From Arcticibacterium sp047623945 (GTDB taxonomy: Bacteria; Bacteroidota; Bacteroidia; Cytophagales; Spirosomataceae): DNA of 45,898 nucleotides. The notes beneath the pieces were generated by a model that was given only the letters and a program-made list of their open reading frames with translations, searched no databases and had not been told where the DNA came from. The translations under genes were made by a program, and so were the position numbers. Below, piece after piece: positions 26,241 to 33,483 of this stretch (within the stretch, counting starts at the first letter, position 1; every line of letters starts with the position of its first letter). Location of the stretch: positions 1 to 45,898 of the forward strand of contig JBLHOT010000021.1 of NCBI GenBank assembly GCA_047623945.1, read 5' to 3'.

Positions 26241-28718
26241 TTATCCTTTCGCTAATTCTAAGCACTCCTCTAAACTCAGTTCTTCTGGCTTTTTATCCTT
26301 AGGAATCTTTATGTTTCGCTTACCTACTTTAATATATGGTCCGTATCTACCATTTAAAACTTGGACTTTATCATTTTCTTCAAAAACCTTAATGGTTTTC
26401 TTGTCATCTGCCTGTTGTTTGGCTTCTATTAATTCAACCACTTTGACGTCATCAATAGTTAATGGATCTTCCCCTTTAATACTTATGTACTTTCCTTTGT
26501 ATTTCACATAAGGACCAAATCTCCCTTTCCCTACAGAAACTGGCTCACCGTTATAATCTGCCATATCTCTTGGCAGCTGGCTTTCAGGGTCTTTCCTTTT
26601 GATTTCGATAATCTCAATAGCTCTTTCTAGTTTTACCTTGAAAGGATCTTCACCTTTTTCTAGGTTATAATATTTAGCATTATGTAGCAAATAAACCCCG
26701 TATCTTCCTTCATTGATCACTAGAGCTTGTTCTTCGTAAATACCTAATTCTATGGGAAGTTTAGGGCCTTTTATTACCTCCAAGGCTTCTTCCATGGTGA
26801 AAGTAGCAATGATAGTTCCTTTTTTAAGGCTAATAAACTCAGGCTTGTCTTCGTCCGTAGATTCTCCTATTTGTAAATAAGGTCCAAACTTTCCGAGCTT
26901 GGCAAAAACTTTTTTACCATTTTCCTCTGGGTACATTCCCAACTCATTTGCATTAGAACCAGCCGTGGAATCTGAGGCTTCTGCCTTCTCTATTTTATCA
27001 TGAAATTCTTTGTAGAAACCATTTATCATCTTTTGCCAAGGCAATTTACCCTCGGCTACATCATCAAATTCGTTCTCTACGCTTGCCGTAAACTTATAGT
27101 CTAGAATGTCATCAAAATTGGCCACTAGATAGTCATTGACAATCATCCCGATGTTCGTAGGAAATAGTTTTGATTTCTCCGTTCCGAAAACCTCCGTTCC
27201 ATGATTGGGGTTGACTTTATCATTGGTCAATACATACTCTTTGTATTCTCTTTTCTCCCCTGCTCTATCTTCTTTTTCTACATAATTTCTCTTGATCACC
27301 GTAGAGATAGTGGGTGCATAAGTAGATGGTCGTCCAATACCGAGTTCCTCTAGTTTTTTAACCAAACTAGCCTCCGTATATCTGGCCGGTGGTCTGCTAA
27401 AACGCTCTGTAGATTTCAAAGTTTGCAAATCAAGCACCTGCCCTACTTTTAGTGGAGGGAGCATGTCTTTATTATCCTCATCCTCCTCGTCTGTTGATTC
27501 CAGATAAACTTTTAGAAAACCTTCAAATTTAATAACCTCACCAGTAGCAGTTAGTTCTTCCGGTCTGGTAGAAATCCCAACTTTGGCAATAGTCCTTTCA
27601 ATTTTGGCATCACTCATTTGTGAGGCTATCGCCCTTTTCCAAATAAGATCATACAAACGCTTTTGATTTCTATCTGCTCCCGCTTCTGTGATTGCAAAAT
27701 CAGTAGGACGAATAGCTTCGTGAGCCTCTTGGGCAGATTCACTTTTTGTCTTAAACTTTCTTACTTCAACAAATTCATCTCCGTAGGCAGCTTTTATTTG
27801 GCCTACGGCACTATTCACTGCATCATCAGAAAGGTTAGTAGAATCCGTTCTCATGTAGGTAATCTTACCACTTTCGTAAAGTCGCTGAGCTACTTGCATG
27901 GTTTGAGCTACAGAAAAACTTAGTTTTCTTGAGGCTTCTTGCTGCAATGTAGAAGTTGTAAAAGGGGCCGTTGGCTTTCTTTTGGTAGGTTTTACCTCCA
28001 GATTGTTAATCTTAAAACTAGCTCCTACACAATCATTAAGAAACTTAACAGCCTCTTCTTCTGCGGCAAAATTCTTACCTAGTTCCGCTTTTAATATTTT
28101 ATTCTTCTCTACTTCAAAAATAGCTACTACCTTATAAGTGGAAACAGCTTCATGAGTTTCTATTTCTCGCTCTCTTTCTACTACGATTCTCACGGTTACA
28201 GACTGCACACGACCGGCAGATAGGTTTTTCCTATCTGCACCGCTCAATCTTATTTTTTTCCAAAGGACAGGAGATAATTGAAAACCCACCAACCTGTCTA
28301 AAACACGTCTAGCTTGCTGAGCATTAACTAGGTCTATATCTATTCCCCTAGGACTTTGAATAGCTTTGGTAATGGCATTTTTCGTAATCTCTCTAAAAAC
28401 AATACGTTTAGTATCATCTGCCAAGCCCATGGCTTCCTTTAGATGCCAAGAAATGGCTTCTCCTTCGCGGTCATCATCAGTGGCTAGCCAAACTTCAGCA
28501 CCTTTTGCTAACTTCTTAAGCTCAGTAACGATTTTCTTTTTATCTGCTGAAACTTCATAAGTGGGCTCAAAGTTGTTATCAACATCCACTCCGAGCTTCT
28601 TTCCTGGTAAATCTCTGATATGTCCAAAACTTGATTTTACAATAAAATCTTTACCTAAATACCCTTCAATAGTCTTCGCTTTCGCAGGAGACTCCACTAT
28701 TACTAAATTTTTCGACAT
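26241..28718 (-). CDS. topA: DNA topoisomerase I
   Basis: The 825-residue protein begins with the TOPRIM domain (NLVIVESPAKAKTIEGYLG, with the DDDREGEA acidic triad near residue 86) and contains the active-site Tyr in ITYMRTDSTNLS at about residue 290. It relaxes negative supercoils by transient single-strand cleavage. In place of C-terminal zinc fingers it has four Topo_C_Rpt-type repeats with the GxxGPY pattern: GKFGPYLQIG, GRYGVYLLH, GRFGPYVKYKG and GRYGPYIKVG. This is the usual form in Bacteroidota. It is monocistronic with a strong terminator. Confidence 0.98.
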   Translation of the reverse strand: MSKNLVIVESPAKAKTIEGYLGKDFIVKSSFGHIRDLPGKKLGVDVDNNFEPTYEVSADKKKIVTELKKLAKGAEVWLATDDDREGEAISWHLKEAMGLADDTKRIVFREITKNAITKAIQSPRGIDIDLVNAQQARRVLDRLVGFQLSPVLWKKIRLSGADRKNLSAGRVQSVTVRIVVEREREIETHEAVSTYKVVAIFEVEKNKILKAELGKNFAAEEEAVKFLNDCVGASFKINNLEVKPTKRKPTAPFTTSTLQQEASRKLSFSVAQTMQVAQRLYESGKITYMRTDSTNLSDDAVNSAVGQIKAAYGDEFVEVRKFKTKSESAQEAHEAIRPTDFAITEAGADRNQKRLYDLIWKRAIASQMSDAKIERTIAKVGISTRPEELTATGEVIKFEGFLKVYLESTDEEDEDNKDMLPPLKVGQVLDLQTLKSTERFSRPPARYTEASLVKKLEELGIGRPSTYAPTISTVIKRNYVEKEDRAGEKREYKEYVLTNDKVNPNHGTEVFGTEKSKLFPTNIGMIVNDYLVANFDDILDYKFTASVENEFDDVAEGKLPWQKMINGFYKEFHDKIEKAEASDSTAGSNANELGMYPEENGKKVFAKLGKFGPYLQIGESTDEDKPEFISLKKGTIIATFTMEEALEVIKGPKLPIELGIYEEQALVINEGRYGVYLLHNAKYYNLEKGEDPFKVKLERAIEIIEIKRKDPESQLPRDMADYNGEPVSVGKGRFGPYVKYKGKYISIKGEDPLTIDDVKVVELIEAKQQADDKKTIKVFEENDKVQVLNGRYGPYIKVGKRNIKIPKDKKPEELSLEECLELAKG

Positions 28719-29049
28719 ATATATAAGGTTGCGTTGTCTTTGACCTAATTATGAAACAAATTAAGTACTAATAAAACTTAAATAGAAACTGACTTAGTTC
28801 AGATTATGCTCAATTCCTTTCTCAAAACTGATTTCATGCATTGTTCAAACAATAATTAAACTGCTAATAATAAGACTATTAAGCTCTTTTAAAACCACAA
28901 AACTAAACGAAATATAGATTAAATGTAATAATTTACTTTAAGGCATTTCACAGTGGAATTAACACCTAAACCCTTTATCTGAGTTTTAATTGTCTCAAAA
29001 AAGCAAAAATATATTATTCCTTTAAGGCTTAAAAAAAAGAAAGCAGTCG
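28719..29049. other. Intergenic region, AT-rich
   Basis: About 330 AT-rich bases lie between topA and the 29050-29400 gene on the same strand. It holds the terminator of the latter gene and presumably the topA promoter, which I cannot place exactly. Confidence 0.5.
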
Positions 29050-29061
29050 CTAAACTTTCTT
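29031..29061 (-). terminator. Probable terminator overlapping the 3' end of the 116-residue gene
   Basis: AAGAAAG at 29037-29043 pairs with CTTTCTT at 29055-29061, followed on the minus strand by eight T residues. The stop codon at 29050-29052 lies in the loop. The stem is short, so confidence is moderate. Confidence 0.55.
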
Positions 29062-29400
29062 CTTAGCAGGCAGAATGGAGCCAATGCCACCCTGAACTTT
29101 GAGATTGTATTCGAAAAACTCCAGGGCTCTTCTTACATTTTTCCTATTCGTAGCAATAAAATAAGGTTTCCTGCCTTCCTTTCTTACTAACCTCGTATCT
29201 AACTTATAGATGGTACCTTCAGGAAACTTAGAAAAATAAGTTCGTGGACAGCTCACTTTCAAGTCACCAGGAACTTGCTGACCATCAATGGTTTCTAATC
29301 TCATTTTAGAATTGCTATTGTCTAAGACGGCTTCGGCGTAAATATCCAAGAAGAAACTTTTCGAGAATTCTGGAATTTCGTCTATAAGAGATAATTGCAT
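29050..29400 (-). CDS. Small protein of unknown function
   Basis: The 116-residue protein has no signal peptide. It is strand-rich (MRLETIDGQQVPGDLKV, FPEGTIYKLDTRLVRKEG, YFIATNRKN) and ends in a basic tail (PAKKKV), which would suit a small cytosolic beta-barrel or nucleic-acid-contacting protein. I do not recognise the family. It has a textbook promoter just upstream and is divergent from prs. Confidence 0.7.
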   Translation of the reverse strand: MQLSLIDEIPEFSKSFFLDIYAEAVLDNSNSKMRLETIDGQQVPGDLKVSCPRTYFSKFPEGTIYKLDTRLVRKEGRKPYFIATNRKNVRRALEFFEYNLKVQGGIGSILPAKKKV

Positions 29401-29423
29401 GTTTTGCTAATAAAAATTATGCA

Positions 29424-29453
29424 CAAAAATAAAAGATTAATCACTCTTCCCAA
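29424..29453 (-). promoter_or_regulatory. Bacteroidota-type promoter of the 116-residue gene
   Basis: On the minus strand TTG (29453-29451), exactly 19 bases, then TATTTTTG (29431-29424): a full consensus match placed 24 bases before the ATG. Confidence 0.75.
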
Positions 29454-29503
29454 AAGTTTATATTCCCTTATTAATACACATCGGATTTTACCTAGAAATT
29501 AGC

Positions 29504-29511
29504 TACTTTTG
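29504..29511 (+). promoter_or_regulatory. Probable -7 element of the prs operon
   Basis: TACTTTTG matches TAnnTTTG and lies 27 bases before the prs ATG. No TTG is seen at the proper distance upstream. Confidence 0.55.
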
Positions 29512-29537
29512 CACCTTGTTTCGAAAACACCTCGCAA

Positions 29538-30488
29538 ATGGCTAACATAAAGATATTTTCAGGCACTAACTCCAAATACTTAGCAAGTATGGTTGCTGAC
29601 TTTTATGGAAAAGAACTAGGAAAAACTTCCATTAAAAGATTTGCCGACAGTGAAATATCTGTTGCATATGACGAATCTGTAAGGGGATGCGATGTTTTCT
29701 TAGTTCAGAGTACCTTCCCAAATGCTGATAATCTAATGGAATTGCTCCTGATGATTGATGCTGCTAGAAGAGCTTCTGCTCATTATGTGGTGGCTGTGAT
29801 TCCTTACTTCGGTTATGCTCGTCAAGACAGAAAGGATAGGCCAAGAGTGGCTGTAGGTGCCAAACTTGTGGCAAATATGCTTATGGCGGCGGGTGCCGAT
29901 AGAATCATGACTCTTGATTTACATGCAGGTCAAATTCAGGGCTTTTTTGACATACCAGTTGATCATCTTGAAGGTACTTCGGTATTTGTTCCTTACTTAA
30001 AGACTAGGAATTTAGAAAATCTAATTTTTGCTTCTCCTGATGTAGGAGGCGTAGCTAGAGTAAGAAAATTTGCCAGTCATTTTGATGCAGACATTGTTAT
30101 TTGCGATAAGCAAAGAAAAAAGGCAAACGAAATAGCTTCTATGCAACTAATTGGCGAAGTAGAAGGAGCAAACGTCATTCTTATAGACGATTTAATAGAT
30201 ACAGGAGGAACTATATGTAAGGCGGCTCAAATAATTATGGATAAGGGAGCAGTTTCTGTAAGAGCCATTTGTACACACCCTGTTTTATCGCACAAAGCAC
30301 ATCAAAATATTACAGATTCTATTTTGGAGGAATTAATCGTCACAGATTCTATTCCTTTGAAACAAGACAATGATAAAATCAAAGTTCTATCCGTAGCTGA
30401 GCTTTTTGCAAAAGCTATTGGAAGAATTAGAGATAACGGATCCATAAGCACACTTTTTATAAATTACCAACATCAAATAACATTTTAA
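29538..30488 (+). CDS. prs: Ribose-phosphate pyrophosphokinase
   Basis: The 316-residue protein makes PRPP from ribose 5-phosphate and ATP, feeding nucleotide, His and Trp synthesis. Signature segments are FADSEISV near the N-terminus, YFGYARQDRK, DLHAGQIQGFFD (metal and ATP site) and the PRPP-binding loop VILIDDLIDTGGT. The gene is one base upstream of the ribosomal L25 gene, forming a two-gene operon with a shared terminator. Confidence 0.97.
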   Translation: MANIKIFSGTNSKYLASMVADFYGKELGKTSIKRFADSEISVAYDESVRGCDVFLVQSTFPNADNLMELLLMIDAARRASAHYVVAVIPYFGYARQDRKDRPRVAVGAKLVANMLMAAGADRIMTLDLHAGQIQGFFDIPVDHLEGTSVFVPYLKTRNLENLIFASPDVGGVARVRKFASHFDADIVICDKQRKKANEIASMQLIGEVEGANVILIDDLIDTGGTICKAAQIIMDKGAVSVRAICTHPVLSHKAHQNITDSILEELIVTDSIPLKQDNDKIKVLSVAELFAKAIGRIRDNGSISTLFINYQHQITF

Positions 30489-30489
30489 A

Positions 30490-31104
30490 ATGAAAAAAAC
30501 CGAGATTGTAGGGTTTAAAAGAGCGAATCTTGGTCGTTCAGCTTCTAATCAACTTCGTGTTGATGGGCAAGTACCTTGTGTACTTTACGGCGGCTCAGAG
30601 CAAGTTTCTTTTTACGCTCCTGCGTATTTATTCCGTCCGTTGATTTTCACACCGAACGCTTACGAAGTAACTTTGAATATTGAAGGAAAAGAATACAGTG
30701 CTATTCTTCAAGACCGTCAATTTCACCCAGTGAATGACACCTTAATCCATGCCGATTTCTTAGAAATCACATCGGATAAAGTAATTAAAATTTCTGTGCC
30801 TGTACGTCTTATAGGAACTCCTGCTGGTTTAGCGGCTGGTGGTAAGTTACAGCACAAACTACGTAAAATCAGACTTCAGGGTCCAGCATCAGCTATTCCT
30901 GAGTATGTAGACGTAGACGTAACTAAGTTGAAGTTAGGTGAGTCTGTTAAGGTAGATGTTATAGACCTACCTGGTCTTACTATACTAGATTCTATTTCTA
31001 ACCCAGTAGCCAGTATCGTAATTCCTAGGGCAGCTAAGGTAGACGATGGAACTGAAGAAGAGGATGATGATGAAGGAGGAGAGGAAGCAGCAGCTGAAGA
31101 GTAA
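30490..31104 (+). CDS. rplY: 50S ribosomal protein L25/Ctc
   Basis: The 204-residue protein has the L25 5S rRNA-binding domain at the N-terminus (GFKRANLGRSASNQLR, then VPCVLYGG) and the TL5/Ctc C-terminal beta domain (SVPVRLIGTPAGLAAGG, LRLQGPA-like). It ends in a highly acidic tail (EEEDDDEGGEEAAAEE), common in Bacteroidota L25. It is co-transcribed with prs and followed by a terminator. Confidence 0.96.
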   Translation: MKKTEIVGFKRANLGRSASNQLRVDGQVPCVLYGGSEQVSFYAPAYLFRPLIFTPNAYEVTLNIEGKEYSAILQDRQFHPVNDTLIHADFLEITSDKVIKISVPVRLIGTPAGLAAGGKLQHKLRKIRLQGPASAIPEYVDVDVTKLKLGESVKVDVIDLPGLTILDSISNPVASIVIPRAAKVDDGTEEEDDDEGGEEAAAEE

Positions 31105-31125
31105 TCTGAATTTGTTCTTGATAAT

Positions 31126-31158
31126 AAAACCTTGTTTAGAAATAAGCAAGGTTTTTTT
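31126..31158 (+). terminator. Terminator of the prs-rplY operon
   Basis: AAAACCTTG pairs with CAAGGTTTT around a 12-base loop and is followed by a T run, about 20 bases after the rplY stop. Confidence 0.85.
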
Positions 31159-31229
31159 TATGCCTAATTCTTAATGGAAAGTTAGCCTATGCTTTAAGTT
31201 TTAGTAATGTGTAGTTGGGAGATTTGTCC

Positions 31230-32087
31230 ATGCAAAAGAAATACGACTACAGGACAATAGTAATATCTGACGTTCATTTAGGCACTACCGGAAGTAAAGC
31301 CATAGAGGCTACCAACTTCATCAAAGAGTTTTCTTGTGAAAGACTTATTCTTAATGGTGATATCATTGACGGATGGCAGCTCAAAAAATATGGTGCCTGG
31401 AAAAAGAAACATACCGCCTTTATTAGAGCTGTGCTCAAAACCATTGAGCAAAAAGACACCGAAGTCTACTATATAAGAGGGAATCATGACGATTTCTTAG
31501 ATCAATTTATCCCCTTCACAGTGGGGCCAAATTTCAAAATAGTAAAGGAAATGGTACTTAATTCCGGATCCAATAAATTTTATATAACCCACGGAGATGT
31601 CTTTGACTTGGTAACTACTAAGGCCAAATGGCTGGCTCACATCGGTGATATGGGCTATATCTTCTTACTCTGGCTCAATAAAAAATACAATCATTACCGT
31701 ATTCTAAAGGGTAAACCTTACTACTCACTCTCACAAAAAGTCAAAAACTCAATAAAAATGGCAGTAAACTACGTCTCAGATTTTGAACAGCAACTCTCGG
31801 AAATGGCCAAGTCTAAAGAATGTTCTGGAATCATTTGTGGCCACATTCATCAGCCAGCCATTAAGGAAATAAATGGTATAGCTTATATGAATTCTGGAGA
31901 TTGGGTAGAAAACAAATCCGCCTTAGTAGAAGATTTTAATGGCAACTGGGAAATAGTTTATGACGCCTATCATTTAAATACCATCTCCGATAATAATGAT
32001 AATGCGAATTTTCCTATTGAATTCGACATGGAAGAAATAGACAGTGAATTTGCAGAGTCTTATGCTCACATATTTGAATTGAAATGA
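31230..32087 (+). CDS. LpxH-like metallophosphoesterase
   Basis: The ATG at 31230 replaces an upstream TTG, giving 285 residues. Calcineurin-type motifs are clear: SDVHLG, NGDIIDGW, RGNHDD, THGD and GHIHQP. It resembles the UDP-2,3-diacylglucosamine diphosphatase group (COG2908), which hydrolyses the pyrophosphate in lipid A synthesis. Related proteins act on other nucleotide-sugar lipids, so the substrate is not certain. The stop overlaps the glycosyltransferase start by ATGA, tying the two together. Confidence 0.85.
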   Translation: MQKKYDYRTIVISDVHLGTTGSKAIEATNFIKEFSCERLILNGDIIDGWQLKKYGAWKKKHTAFIRAVLKTIEQKDTEVYYIRGNHDDFLDQFIPFTVGPNFKIVKEMVLNSGSNKFYITHGDVFDLVTTKAKWLAHIGDMGYIFLLWLNKKYNHYRILKGKPYYSLSQKVKNSIKMAVNYVSDFEQQLSEMAKSKECSGIICGHIHQPAIKEINGIAYMNSGDWVENKSALVEDFNGNWEIVYDAYHLNTISDNNDNANFPIEFDMEEIDSEFAESYAHIFELK

Positions 32088-33178
32088 GGATTGTCTTCAT
32101 AATTCAAGGTGAAGGAAGAGGACACTTAACCCAGGCCCTTAGTTTATTTCAACAGCTACAAGGAAGTAAACACCAGGTAGTGGCTTGTTTGGTTGGAATG
32201 ATTGAAAAAGATGCCTTCACCACTGTTCTAGAAAAGGAGATAATAACCAAAGTACATTATTTCAATAGCCCCAATCTCATCTACAATCAAGAAAATAAAG
32301 GTTTCAGCGTAAAGAAAACCTTAGTTCATAATTTAAAAAGGTTGCCACAGCATCGGCAAAGTCTGATGCAAATGAAAAGATGGATAGACATTTATAAGCC
32401 AGATTTAGTCATTAATTTCTATGATTTCCTAGCTGGTGTATATCAATTAAGGCATCCATTTTCTGCACCCCCTATGGTCTGCATAGGCCATCAATATTTA
32501 CTACTTCATCAACAATTCATTTTCCCAGAGAAGAAGCTACTTGACCGTATTCTGGTAAACCTTAACAGTCGATTTACGGCCATAAGAGCTAAGAAATTAT
32601 TGGCTCTTTCCTTTTCTCCTTTAGAAAGCCAGAAGAGAATAGTCAGTGTACCTCCGCTCCTTAGGCAATCTGTTTTGGAAGAGCCCAATGGCAATTACAC
32701 CTATTTCGTAGCCTATTTAACAAATAGTAATCTTTTAGAAAAAATATCCCAGTGGCATAAAAAGAATACACATTTGGAAATTCATTGTTTCACAAAGAAT
32801 TCTAATGAAAATGAGGTAACTCAAATCCACAAAAATCTCTTCATTCATAAGCTTGACACCAAAAAGTTCTTACATCTGATGGCTAATGCAAAAGGTTTAA
32901 TTACTACGGCCGGTTTTGAATCCGTTTGCGAGGCGATATTCTTCGGCAAGCCTGTAATGATGGTTCTGGTGCCTAATCACTTTGAACAAGCTTGTAATGC
33001 CCTGGATGCGGAGCGTTTTGGAGCTGGAATAGCACAAGAAACGTTTAATATGGATAAATTCATCTCCTATTCAACTGAATTCAAAAGTCAAAGCAATCGG
33101 TTTAACTCTTGGCTAGCAGAAGGAAGAAACAGAATTCTACATGAACTGGATGCCTTAGATCCTAAGCCACTTTCCTAA
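32084..33178 (+). CDS. Glycosyltransferase, GT28/Glyco_trans_1_3-like
   Basis: The 364-residue protein has the N-terminal acceptor motif GEGRGHLTQA and a C-terminal nucleotide-sugar site (TTAGFESVCEAIFFGKPVM, then PNHFEQACNALDAERFGAG), as in MurG-like GT-B enzymes. It probably moves a sugar to a lipid or cell-wall acceptor at the inner face of the membrane, but donor and acceptor are unknown. Translational coupling to the LpxH-like phosphatase points to a shared envelope glycolipid pathway. Confidence 0.85.
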   Translation: MRIVFIIQGEGRGHLTQALSLFQQLQGSKHQVVACLVGMIEKDAFTTVLEKEIITKVHYFNSPNLIYNQENKGFSVKKTLVHNLKRLPQHRQSLMQMKRWIDIYKPDLVINFYDFLAGVYQLRHPFSAPPMVCIGHQYLLLHQQFIFPEKKLLDRILVNLNSRFTAIRAKKLLALSFSPLESQKRIVSVPPLLRQSVLEEPNGNYTYFVAYLTNSNLLEKISQWHKKNTHLEIHCFTKNSNENEVTQIHKNLFIHKLDTKKFLHLMANAKGLITTAGFESVCEAIFFGKPVMMVLVPNHFEQACNALDAERFGAGIAQETFNMDKFISYSTEFKSQSNRFNSWLAEGRNRILHELDALDPKPLS

Positions 33179-33190
33179 AAACTCTTCAAT

Positions 33191-33301
33191 TCAATACTGA
33201 GGGATTGGAAAACTATAATACCAAAGCAGAAAAATAGCAAAGGCTAATTGTGGCCAATAATGCTCTATTACGCTCTTAAACTCACTTATCTTCTCTTTCA
33301 T
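33191..33301 (-). CDS. Possible 36-residue single-span membrane protein
   Basis: An ATG at 33301 opens 36 codons to a TGA at 33191-33193. The peptide has a charged N-terminus (MKEKISEFKSVIEHYWPQ) then a hydrophobic helix (LAFAIFLLWYY) and ends SFPIPQY, the layout of a small inner-membrane protein. It sits alone between the glycosyltransferase gene and the TonB receptor terminator. Evidence is compositional only. Confidence 0.35.
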   Translation of the reverse strand: MKEKISEFKSVIEHYWPQLAFAIFLLWYYSFPIPQY

Positions 33302-33417
33302 CCCTAAATTGATTACCTAATTAATTACCCAAAATTAGGATTCAAGTATAAGCTAAATTTTAAGCCAATTTTAAGTAATTGTTATGCTTATTTGCTCCAG
33401 AGGAAAGTATTAGACAC

Positions 33418-33441
33418 AAAAAAGCCCGGAAAGTCCAGGCT
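33418..33441 (-). terminator. Terminator of the TonB receptor gene
   Basis: On the minus strand AGCCTGGA pairs with TCCGGGCT (one U-G pair) around CTT, followed by TTTTTTG. It lies about 45 bases after the stop. Confidence 0.85.
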
Positions 33442-33483
33442 GTTTTGTAATTACCAATATGAATCAAGTTTAAAACTTGCGTA

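Noticed and set aside
29004..29011. TATTTTTG on the minus strand upstream of topA
   Set aside because: No -33 element, and the topA leader would be about 280 bases.
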